Source of the DNA: Desulfobacula sp.
GTDB lineage: Bacteria; Desulfobacterota; Desulfobacteria; Desulfobacterales; Desulfobacteraceae
Length of the DNA stretch: 11,014 nt
Direction of reading: 5' to 3'
Assembly (NCBI GenBank): GCA_018702715.1
Contig: JABIYQ010000583.1
Span: 1 to 11,014 of the forward strand
The first letter of the stretch is position 1, and each line of letters opens with the position of its first letter. Of this stretch, positions 1-5,981 are shown piece by piece. Made by a program: the position numbers and the translations under genes. Under the pieces are notes generated by a model, which was not told the DNA's origin, made no database searches, and worked only from the letters and a program-made list of their open reading frames with translations.

Positions 1-1158
1 AAAAGAGATAAAGAATTTGGATATTCTTTTGATAATTATGTGTTGGTTCCCATAAAAAGCAGCGATAGAATTATAGGTGTTCTGGCAGCATTTAATAAAA
101 CAGAAGGGATTTTCGAACAGGCTGATATGCAATTGCTGGAAATGGTTGCCGGGACTGTGGGGCTTTCTATTGAAAATGCACGTTTTTCTGATGAATTAAA
201 AAAATCGCATAGAGAATTAACAAGTCTTGACCGGGCAAAAAGCAAGGCAATTAATCATTTGTCCCATGAACTAAAAACACCTGTCTCTATATTCAGCGGT
301 ACATTGAATATACTCTCAAAAAAACTTAAAACCCTTCCGGATGAAACCTGGAAACGCTCAATGGACAGGGCTAAAAGAAATGTTGAACGGATCAAGCAAC
401 TTCAGGATGAAATTAATGACATCATATTGGAGAAAAGGGTTGAAACAAAAAAATTTCTTTCATATTTTGTGAATCAATGTGCTGATTTACTTGAGAATAC
501 CATAGAAAATGAATCAGGTCAGACCCCCCTGATTGATCGAGTCAGGACACGTATTAATAAAATTTTTGAAATCAAAAACAACGAACCTGAAGAAATTATG
601 CTTAATGAATTTATCAAACACCGTCTTGAAAATCTGACGCCTAAGTTTCATCATAGAGTCCTGGAAATCGTTCAAGATTTAGATTCAACACCAACGATTT
701 CAATAGCAGTTGAACCTTTGCAAAAAATGATAGATGGTTTAATAAAAAATGCTGTTGAAAACACACCGGATCATGGGAAAATAAAGGTTATGGTTTCCAA
801 ACAGGAATCAGGCGCAAGGCTCGTGGTTGAGGATTATGGTATTGGAATTATTGCTGACCATCAGCAAAGAATTTTTGAAGGTTTTTTCACCACTCAGGAA
901 ACATCGGGCTATTCTTCAAAAAAGTTATTTGACTTTAATGCCGGCGGAAGAGGAGCCGACCTGTTACGTATGAAAATATTTTCTGAACAATATAATTTTT
1001 CTATTGATGTCACATCTAACAGGTGCAAGTTTATTCCGGGGAAAAACGATATCTGCCCTGGAAATATTGATGATTGTACTTTTTGCTCGGATAAGAATGA
1101 TTGTTATCAATCAGGCGGATCAGTCTTTACCGTGAATTTTAAATGTGAATCTTACTAA
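1..1158 (+). CDS. Sensor histidine kinase, 3' part (GAF - HisKA - HATPase)
   Basis: The reading frame is open from base 1, so the N-terminus lies outside the window. Counting from base 1 as codon 1, residues 10-63 are the end of a GAF sensory domain. A dimerisation helix follows with the H-box HLSHELKTP, and His89 is the predicted phosphoacceptor. The ATP-binding domain shows the N-box (LIKNAVENT, Asn250), the G1 box (VEDYGIGI, Asp278) and a glycine-rich G2 (GGRG, about 315-318). Between the H-box helix and the N-box are about 100 residues, longer than usual. Before the last strand (GGSVFTVNF) sits a cysteine cluster, CPGNIDDCTFCSDKNDC, at about 352-368. By family it autophosphorylates and passes the phosphate to a response regulator; no regulator is in the window. 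There is no transmembrane segment in the visible part. The stop TAA overlaps the stop of the opposing exporter gene. Confidence 0.93.
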   Translation, partial: KRDKEFGYSFDNYVLVPIKSSDRIIGVLAAFNKTEGIFEQADMQLLEMVAGTVGLSIENARFSDELKKSHRELTSLDRAKSKAINHLSHELKTPVSIFSGTLNILSKKLKTLPDETWKRSMDRAKRNVERIKQLQDEINDIILEKRVETKKFLSYFVNQCADLLENTIENESGQTPLIDRVRTRINKIFEIKNNEPEEIMLNEFIKHRLENLTPKFHHRVLEIVQDLDSTPTISIAVEPLQKMIDGLIKNAVENTPDHGKIKVMVSKQESGARLVVEDYGIGIIADHQQRIFEGFFTTQETSGYSSKKLFDFNAGGRGADLLRMKIFSEQYNFSIDVTSNRCKFIPGKNDICPGNIDDCTFCSDKNDCYQSGGSVFTVNFKCESY

Positions 1159-2099
1159 ATAGGTGTTTTATTAACTATAGCTGATTTTTGACGATATATG
1201 TTCCAGCTTATGTGACAAAGTAGCGCAGTAAGAACAAGCAATCCACCAATCAAAGTTCGAATTGTTGGGATTTCATTATGAATCAGCCACATCCATATCG
1301 GCCCTAACACTGTTTCGACAGTTCCCAGAAGTGCTGCAAGGGCTGAAGGAATTATGCGTACTCCCGTAACAAAAAAAGCAAGACCCACACCAAGATTCAA
1401 ACTTCCGAAAACAATTAGGATTCCCATATCAGGTAGCGTAACCACAAAAGTACTCGCCAAAACTCCGGACACACATGCCGATATTACAGTACCCAGGCAA
1501 ACCGCCGGAACCATGCGTACATGAGCATACCGCCTTGTAATAACAGTAGCACAGGCAAAAGAAAAAGCGATCAACAAAGATAAGGCATCCCCCATCGGTG
1601 ATACCTTGCCGGTAAAAGAATCCGACACCATGACGGCGACACCCATAATAACAAATGCGATGGCGATCCAGGTTGGGAACGACACTCGTTCCCGAAACAG
1701 TATCCAAATAATCAAAGCCGCAATCAATGGTACACCTGCCTGCATCAACAAAATATTGGCCACCGTTGTGTGTGCCAATGCAATAATGAAACAGGTTGAG
1801 GCAGTCGCAAAGCAAATACCAACACAAATTCCCGGCAACCCCATATTTGCGAATAATTTAAGGGTGCCGCGCAATCCTTGTCGAACAAGCATAAATACCA
1901 ATAAAAACAGTGCTGCCCAAACAGAACGCCAGAAGACAATGGTCCAGCTTTCTCCCGTCGTAATAAAGTGTTTAAGTGCTCCACCAAAACTCCAAACAAT
2001 GGCGGACGCAAGAACAAAAACAATACCTAAACTATTTTCATGATTACCTCTGTTTTTGTCATTGCCAACACCTGGAGATGGGCTTTGTGAATTTTTCAA
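1155..2099 (-). CDS. EamA/DMT-family membrane exporter
   Basis: A 314-residue protein with ten hydrophobic segments, the first starting near residue 23 (SLGIVFVLAS), in the two five-helix repeats typical of EamA (DMT superfamily) permeases of about 300 residues. Family landmarks are the FRERVS loop closing the first repeat (Glu137) and LGTVETVLGPIW (Glu262, Gly266-Pro267) with a HNEIPT loop in the second. Known members export amino acids or other metabolites; the substrate here cannot be read. The frame stays open to 2318, but I chose the TTG at 2097-2099. It has an AGGA ribosome binding site 7 bases upstream, and the only upstream ATG pair (2142-2147) lies inside the -10 box of a near-consensus promoter. 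The stop TAG shares four bases with the convergent kinase gene, so neither gene has room for a dedicated terminator between them. Family is confident; the start is inferred. Confidence 0.88.
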   Translation of the reverse strand: MKNSQSPSPGVGNDKNRGNHENSLGIVFVLASAIVWSFGGALKHFITTGESWTIVFWRSVWAALFLLVFMLVRQGLRGTLKLFANMGLPGICVGICFATASTCFIIALAHTTVANILLMQAGVPLIAALIIWILFRERVSFPTWIAIAFVIMGVAVMVSDSFTGKVSPMGDALSLLIAFSFACATVITRRYAHVRMVPAVCLGTVISACVSGVLASTFVVTLPDMGILIVFGSLNLGVGLAFFVTGVRIIPSALAALLGTVETVLGPIWMWLIHNEIPTIRTLIGGLLVLTALLCHISWNIYRQKSAIVNKTPI

Positions 2100-2106
2100 A
2101 TATTTA

Positions 2107-2110
2107 TCCT
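2107..2110 (-). promoter_or_regulatory. Ribosome binding site deciding the exporter start
   Basis: AGGA on the minus strand, 7 bases before the in-frame TTG at 2099-2097. The alternative starts (ATG at 2147 and 2144, TTG at 2318) have no recognisable Shine-Dalgarno sequence, which together with the promoter position favours this one. Confidence 0.55.
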
Positions 2111-2142
2111 GAATAAATAGGGTTTTATTAAATTTTCGAAGC

Positions 2143-2171
2143 ATCATAGATAGGAAGTTGCTTTTTGTCAA
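2143..2171 (-). promoter_or_regulatory. Sigma-70 promoter of the EamA exporter
   Basis: On the minus strand: -35 TTGACA (2166-2171, 6/6 consensus), a 17-base spacer, and -10 TATGAT (2143-2148, 5/6). Predicted transcription start is about 2136, giving a leader of about 37 bases to the TTG start codon. The -10 hexamer covers both candidate ATG codons, so these would not be in the transcript from this promoter. Confidence 0.65.
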
Positions 2172-2524
2172 TAAAGGTATAAAAGCAATTTTAAAAGCTG
2201 GAATATCCACTTGCCTTGGGGTTGCTGCCCTGATAACCAGAAGGGCCGGATTAATCTGAGCGGGAAAGACAGATGCGAGCTGAGCATGGACCGTAACCGC
2301 ATTTTCTGGACTGAACAACAGCTACAGAACAATGTCCCGGAAGCAGACGACTATGGAAAAAAATGGCAGCGGGAGATCCTGGCTTCCTTTACCAAAAGGA
2401 ACAGACCCCCACTGCCGATAAGATGAAAAACTAAAGGGATGCGGGCAAATAATACTTCATTCAAACAAATAAAATGCACGCAATTTTACATGTAATTTCC
2501 ATGCCGATGATAGGCTGAAAAGGG
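2172..2524. other. Intergenic stretch, no confident gene
   Basis: Between the exporter promoter and the rubrerythrin stop. It contains the weak open stretch at 2286-2426 described separately, a 10-base palindrome TTACATGTAA at 2486-2495, and nothing resembling a strong terminator for rubrerythrin. In the + frame starting at 2113 an open stretch reads to a stop at 2257-2259 without a convincing start codon. This may be the remains of a decayed gene, but I recognise no family. Confidence 0.5.
2286..2426 (+). other. Short coding-like open stretch (46 codons), unrecognised
   Basis: From ATG 2286 to TGA 2424-2426 this reads as a hydrophilic 46-residue peptide (begins MDRNRIFWTEQQ, ends RPPLPIR). 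Third codon positions are richer in G and C than the surrounding AT-rich spacer, which gives it a coding look. There is no good Shine-Dalgarno sequence and no family I recognise. It could be a small orphan gene, a fragment of a lost gene, or chance. Confidence 0.2.
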
Positions 2525-3022
2525 TTAAACTTGGATGAAAACCCCCTGCTTTGCATTGCAGACAGGACATTTTTCCGGGGCTGCTCCCAACTCAATGTAG
2601 CCACAAACAGGACAAAGATAAAAATTACTTTCCTCTAGGTCAACACCCTTTTTAACTGCTTCAAGGGCCTTGCTATATATCTGGGCGTGTACCTCTTCCG
2701 CCTCAACTGCAAATTTAAACATGATCTTGGCCTTATGACCATCTGCAATTGCTTGTTCAACCATAGGAGGATACATATTGGTGAATTCATCTGTCTCACC
2801 GTTAATGGCTGATTGAAGGTTATCAGCCGTTGATGCGATCATGTCCAGAGCCTTTAAATGTCCTTCTGCATGGATACGTTCAGCTTCTGCAGTTGTTAAG
2901 AACAGCTTTGCGATATTTGTAAAACCTTCTTTTTCTGCTTTTTTTGCAAAAGCTCTGTATTTTTGGTTGGCCTGACTTTCTCCGGCAAAGGCTTCTTTTA
3001 AATTATCATTTGTTGTTGCCAT
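2525..3022 (-). CDS. Rubrerythrin
   Basis: A 165-residue cytoplasmic peroxide-reducing non-haem iron protein. It begins LKEAFAGESQAN, the typical first helix with iron ligand Glu15. The four-helix ferritin-like domain has two ExxH pairs (Glu48/His51 and Glu109/His112) and a third-helix ligand at Glu79. The C-terminal rubredoxin-like domain has CPVCG (Cys137, Cys140) and CPVC (Cys152, Cys155) for one iron. By family it takes electrons from rubredoxin and reduces hydrogen peroxide to water, an anaerobe's oxidative-stress defence. An AGGAGGA ribosome binding site (3027-3033) sits 4 bases before the ATG. One departure: where Desulfovibrio vulgaris rubrerythrin, as I recall it, has TEMYP (the redox-mobile Glu97), this protein has TNMYP (Asn82). 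The gene is monocistronic as far as can be seen, with its own promoter over an inverted repeat. Confidence 0.96.
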   Translation of the reverse strand: MATTNDNLKEAFAGESQANQKYRAFAKKAEKEGFTNIAKLFLTTAEAERIHAEGHLKALDMIASTADNLQSAINGETDEFTNMYPPMVEQAIADGHKAKIMFKFAVEAEEVHAQIYSKALEAVKKGVDLEESNFYLCPVCGYIELGAAPEKCPVCNAKQGVFIQV

Positions 3023-3111
3023 ATTTTCCTCCTGATATAGTTTGATAAAAAATTTTTAAAAAAAATTACTTTCTCTAAAGTGGAAACTAACTGGAATCCA
3101 TGAATCACAAG

Positions 3112-3140
3112 CTTATACTACTTTTTATGAATATTAGCAA
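3112..3140 (-). promoter_or_regulatory. Rubrerythrin promoter
   Basis: On the minus strand: -35 TTGCTA (3135-3140, 4/6), a 17-base spacer, and -10 TATAAG (3112-3117, 5/6). Predicted start is about 3105, giving a leader of about 80 bases. The -35 box lies entirely inside the palindrome at 3134-3147, as expected if a repressor covers it. Confidence 0.5.
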
Positions 3141-3147
3141 TTGCTAA
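3134..3147. promoter_or_regulatory. Perfect 14-base palindrome, putative operator
   Basis: TTAGCAATTGCTAA reads identically on both strands. It covers the -35 box of the rubrerythrin promoter. Rubrerythrin genes in anaerobes are often under PerR-type peroxide repressors, but this sequence does not match the Bacillus PerR box as I know it, so the regulator is not named. Confidence 0.45.
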
Positions 3148-3174
3148 GCCAAAATTTGATCCTCGATATAAATA

Positions 3175-3189
3175 GCTAATTCACTTAGC
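3175..3189. promoter_or_regulatory. Second inverted repeat with the same pentamers
   Basis: GCTAA-TTCAC-TTAGC, arms of five bases around a five-base centre. It uses the same pentamers as the 3134-3147 palindrome in reversed order (there TTAGC comes first). The two centres are about 42 bases apart, close to four helical turns, and this one lies just upstream of the -35 box at 3203 of the opposite promoter. Confidence 0.35.
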
Positions 3190-3202
3190 GACCTTTGAAT
3201 AA

Positions 3203-3231
3203 TTGACACTGTGATAAGCTCTTCTTAAAAA
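3203..3231 (+). promoter_or_regulatory. Promoter of the VOC-CNT-cupin group
   Basis: -35 TTGACA (3203-3208, 6/6), a 17-base spacer, and -10 TAAAAA (3226-3231, 4/6). Predicted start is about 3238, leaving a long leader of about 140 bases before the VOC gene. The leader includes a short inverted repeat ATTCAA/TTGAAT (about 3318-3347); no riboswitch class was recognised. Confidence 0.42.
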
Positions 3232-3378
3232 ACTCAGGAAAAATAAAAATTATTCAATTATTGATAATTTTATATCCCAGCCATAGAATGTCCCTTGTTG
3301 CGGCTAATGCATTTTCAAATTCAAGGAAAGGAACCATTTGTTTTGAATAGCGGTTTATAAAAGGAGAAAAATAAAATT

Positions 3379-3825
3379 ATGAGATATGCTCACACAAATA
3401 TTGCATCAAGAGATTGGAAAAAATTATCAGATTTTTATATTAAAGTCTTTTGTTGCACTTTGAAACCACCAGAGAGGAAACTTTCCGGTGATTGGTTAGA
3501 TCAAGCTACTGGTTTATCTAAAGCAAAATTAGAGGGAGTCCATTTATTGCTGCCCGGGCATGGGAATCATGGCCCTACCCTGGAAATATTCACTTATAAA
3601 GATATGAATGACTCTAAACCCATGATGGCGAACTATACTGGTTTTACTCATATAGCTTTTGAAGTAGATGATGTTGATCAAATATTAAAAGAAGCCTTAA
3701 CAAATGGTGGCAAATTATTGGGCAACGTCACTGAAAAAAAGGTTGAGGGTGTTGGATTGTTAAAATTCCTGTATTTCAGAGATCCAGAAGGAAACATTGT
3801 TGAAATACAATCATGGAAGCAATAA
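3379..3825 (+). CDS. VOC-superfamily (glyoxalase-fold) protein
   Basis: A 148-residue single-subunit vicinal-oxygen-chelate protein with two beta-alpha-beta-beta-beta modules. The four expected metal-ligand positions are present: His5 (YAHTNI), Glu69 (TLEIF), His91 (FTHIAFEV) and Glu142 (IVEIQ). FRDPEGNIVEI is the family's closing signature. Such proteins are lyases, epimerases, dioxygenases or resistance proteins acting through a divalent metal. The intact ligand set argues for an enzyme, but the substrate is not readable. It resembles lactoylglutathione-lyase-like and methylmalonyl-CoA-epimerase-like members equally loosely. A GGAG ribosome binding site about 12 bases upstream of ATG fixes the start. 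The transporter gene follows after 17 bases, so the two are very probably co-transcribed and the substrate may be what the transporter brings in or a product of it. Confidence 0.88.
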   Translation: MRYAHTNIASRDWKKLSDFYIKVFCCTLKPPERKLSGDWLDQATGLSKAKLEGVHLLLPGHGNHGPTLEIFTYKDMNDSKPMMANYTGFTHIAFEVDDVDQILKEALTNGGKLLGNVTEKKVEGVGLLKFLYFRDPEGNIVEIQSWKQ

Positions 3826-3842
3826 TTTAAGGAGAAAAAAAT

Positions 3843-5147
3843 ATGCAGCTTTATAATTTTATAAGTTTTGCCGGCATATTTATCTTGCTGACCTTTGCAT
3901 GGCTCATATCGCGCTTTGTATTTGGTAACCGGGACATCATTAACTGGCCTTTGACTTGTTGGAGCATCGGACTACAAATCCTGTTTGCACTTTTTATATT
4001 TATTGTTCCTGCAGGGATAAAACTTTTCCAGGCGATAAATGATTTTGCGGTCATTGTATTGTCCACTGCATCTGACGGTGCAAAATTTGTTTTTGGAACT
4101 CTTGCAGCACCGCCGGGAACTGAGGAATCTTTGGGATTTATACTTGCTTTTCAGGCGTTTCCCACCATCATCTTTTTCTCTGCTTTGGTATCTATTCTCT
4201 ACTATTATAATATATTACCCTTTATCATTCGCCAATTTGCAAAACTGTTCACAAGACTAATGAAAATATCTGGAGCAGAAGCCTTATGTGCAGCCAGTAA
4301 TATATTTGTCGGTGTGGAGTCGGCATTTACAATCAAGCCCTATATCCAGAAGATGACCCGTTCTGAGCTGTGCACAATTTTAACGGCCGGCATGGCCACT
4401 GTCGCCTCAAATGTTCTGGCCCTGTACGTATTTACTCTTTATACTCAGTTTCCATCCATTGCAGGTCACCTGATATCAGCATCATTCCTCTCAGCTCCGG
4501 CAGCCCTGGTCATGTCTAAAATTCTTTTCCCGGAAACAAAAACTCCCAAAACTTTGGGAAAGGTTGTTGATATCCACTATGAAAAGGATGCAAGCATATT
4601 TGAAGCCATTATCAATGGTGCCACATCAGGACTCAAGGTTGTTTTCAGCATTGTTGCCCTGTTAATAGCAGTCCTGGGTCTTGTTGCACTGATTGACCTG
4701 GCAATAGGAGGTGTGGGATCTAAACTGAATATCTGGATGGAGATAACTATTGACTGGTCATTAAAAGGTCTTCTGGGATATCTATTTTACCCTTTTACCC
4801 TTATTATCGGTATTCCCATTGAAGATGCCAAAATTATATCCCAAATAATTGGTGAACGTATTATTCTGACAGAAGTGGCCTCGTACCAGGATCTGGCAAC
4901 AGCTATCAGCAACGGCAAATTGATTCATGCCAGGTCTGCTGTTGTTACCTCTTATGCCCTTTGCGGTTTTGCCCATGTGGCATCCATGGCTATTTTTGTA
5001 GGTGGAATAACGGCACTGGCACCAAAACGGACTACAGCCATTTCAAAGGTTGCATTTAAAGCCTTGATTGCAGCTACCCTGGCCTGTTTACTGACAGCAT
5101 GTATTGCCGGAACATTTTTTACAAATACAAGCATTCTGTTTGGGTAA
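3843..5147 (+). CDS. CNT-family nucleoside transporter-like permease
   Basis: A 434-residue inner-membrane protein with the concentrative nucleoside transporter layout: N-terminal helices, the gate-like domain (about 75-140), then the transport core. Landmarks are VGVESAFTIKPYI (156-168, where the family has GQTE), IGIPIEDAK (322-330, keeping the ribose-binding Glu327), LTEVASYQDL (342-351, where the family has NEFVAY) and YALCGFAHVASMAIFVGG (371-388, where the family has CGFANFSS). Family members import nucleosides with sodium or protons. Two glutamates (159 and 327) and Ser381 of the known site are kept, while the glutamine-threonine pair and the key asparagine are changed (Gly157-Val158 and His378), so the substrate may not be an ordinary nucleoside. 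AAGGAG (3829-3834) is a strong ribosome binding site, and the gene follows the VOC gene by 17 bases. Residue comparisons are from memory of VcCNT, NupC and human CNTs. Confidence 0.85.
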   Translation: MQLYNFISFAGIFILLTFAWLISRFVFGNRDIINWPLTCWSIGLQILFALFIFIVPAGIKLFQAINDFAVIVLSTASDGAKFVFGTLAAPPGTEESLGFILAFQAFPTIIFFSALVSILYYYNILPFIIRQFAKLFTRLMKISGAEALCAASNIFVGVESAFTIKPYIQKMTRSELCTILTAGMATVASNVLALYVFTLYTQFPSIAGHLISASFLSAPAALVMSKILFPETKTPKTLGKVVDIHYEKDASIFEAIINGATSGLKVVFSIVALLIAVLGLVALIDLAIGGVGSKLNIWMEITIDWSLKGLLGYLFYPFTLIIGIPIEDAKIISQIIGERIILTEVASYQDLATAISNGKLIHARSAVVTSYALCGFAHVASMAIFVGGITALAPKRTTAISKVAFKALIAATLACLLTACIAGTFFTNTSILFG

Positions 5148-5170
5148 AATTCCATTGAAAGCGACATTGC

Positions 5171-5199
5171 TTGCTATTTTTAGCTTATGCGGGTATTTT
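5171..5199 (+). promoter_or_regulatory. Possible weak promoter before the cupin gene
   Basis: TTGCTA (5171-5176), a 17-base spacer, and TATTTT (5194-5199), each 4/6. The -35 copy equals that of the rubrerythrin promoter and overlaps a small inverted repeat GCTA-TTTT-TAGC (5173-5184). It is weak enough to be chance in AT-rich DNA; the cupin gene may simply be read from upstream. Confidence 0.2.
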
Positions 5200-5298
5200 A
5201 TTTTTCAAGATATTGGGATAAATGGGCTCCGGTACATGAAAAAAGACAGGGATTGAAGCCATAATTTTCATTTCAAAGGATTTCATCAAACAAAAGTT

Positions 5299-5751
5299 AT
5301 GAAGCCTATTGGTCTCATAGAACACCCAGAAGGCGGTCGGTTCTGTGAGGTATTCAGATCCGCCAAAATGGTATCCACACAGGGCGGAAGTACCCGATCA
5401 GCTTTGACCCACATTTATTTTTCACTGAAACCGGGCGAAGTAAGCAAGTTTCATAGAGTGAGTTCAGATGAAGTCTGGAATCTTTACCAGGGACCTGGGC
5501 TGAATTTGTACACCTGGGATGGCGCGAACATACCACCCAGATGCATTACCTTATCAGCCGGGAGGAACTGTTTTTGCCATGTAATACCTGCAGGCACCTG
5601 GCAAGCAGCAGAGCCAATATCAGATACTGTTCTTGTGGGTTGTTCCGTTGCACCCGGTTTTGAATTTTCAGATTTCACTCTTATTGATCCAGACTCAGAG
5701 GATGCAAAACGGCTCATCTGTACAGCGCCGGAAATGGCCAGATACACTTGA
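5299..5751 (+). CDS. Cupin_5 (DUF985) family protein
   Basis: A 150-residue cytoplasmic protein matching the DUF985/cupin_5 pattern. The N-terminal signature LIEHPEGGRFCEVFRS (residues 6-21) is followed by ALTHIYFSLKPGEVSKFH and SDEVWNLYQGPGL (56-68), the cupin barrel strands with His52 and Glu58 as possible metal or ligand contacts. The closing GCSVAPGFEFSDFTL (114-128) is also typical. The biochemical role of the family is poorly known; the fold suggests binding or isomerising a small sugar-like or nucleotide-derived compound. Length is normal for the family. The ATG is preceded only by a weak, distant AAAGGA, so translation may be modest. It lies about 150 bases after the transporter with no clear terminator between, suggesting but not proving co-transcription. 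Assignment to the family is firm; function is unknown. Confidence 0.86.
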   Translation: MKPIGLIEHPEGGRFCEVFRSAKMVSTQGGSTRSALTHIYFSLKPGEVSKFHRVSSDEVWNLYQGPGLNLYTWDGANIPPRCITLSAGRNCFCHVIPAGTWQAAEPISDTVLVGCSVAPGFEFSDFTLIDPDSEDAKRLICTAPEMARYT

Positions 5752-5853
5752 AATATTGCAATAAATTTTAAATTTGTATGGAGACAGTGTATTTTAAAAA
5801 TTTTTTAGTTACAAATGATTGGATAAATTAGGAAAATAAATAATTTAAAACTA

Positions 5854-5882
5854 TTGTCACACAGAGTTTAGGAATTTTTAAT
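5854..5882 (+). promoter_or_regulatory. Promoter of the M23-to-YHS operon
   Basis: -35 TTGTCA (5854-5859, 5/6), a 17-base spacer, and -10 TTTAAT (5877-5882, 5/6). Predicted start is about 5889, leaving a leader of about 93 bases with a small CCCA-TTT-TGGG hairpin (about 5900-5910). This is the only convincing promoter before the five-gene run ending at 9253. Confidence 0.55.
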
Positions 5883-5981
5883 AAAAAAAATCTTTTGGCC
5901 CATTTTGGGTTTGCTCATCCACATACTGAAGGAACATGATCATTTTTTTACGACAAAGCCCTATTCCCTGGAGGATAGAAA

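Noticed and set aside
1606..2043. Plus-strand 145-codon open frame
   Set aside because: It lies antisense inside the exporter, whose membrane-helix pattern and family motifs are clear.
2148..2318. N-terminal extension of the exporter to TTG 2318 (387 residues)
   Set aside because: No Shine-Dalgarno sequence, extra 73 residues not expected for EamA, and it runs across the promoter at 2143-2171.
2486..2495. Palindrome TTACATGTAA as operator or terminator
   Set aside because: Ten bases, downstream of rubrerythrin, no T-tract or promoter beside it; expected by chance in AT-rich DNA.
3356..3361. TATAAA as a -10 box close to the VOC gene
   Set aside because: No acceptable -35 hexamer at 16-18 bases upstream.
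5155..5190. Intrinsic terminator after the transporter (AAGC/GCTT and GCTA/TAGC stems)
   Set aside because: Stems of only four pairs with no T-tract in the right place.
5895..5915. Attenuator hairpin CCCA-TTT-TGGG in the M23 leader
   Set aside because: Four base pairs plus wobble pairs is too weak to claim.
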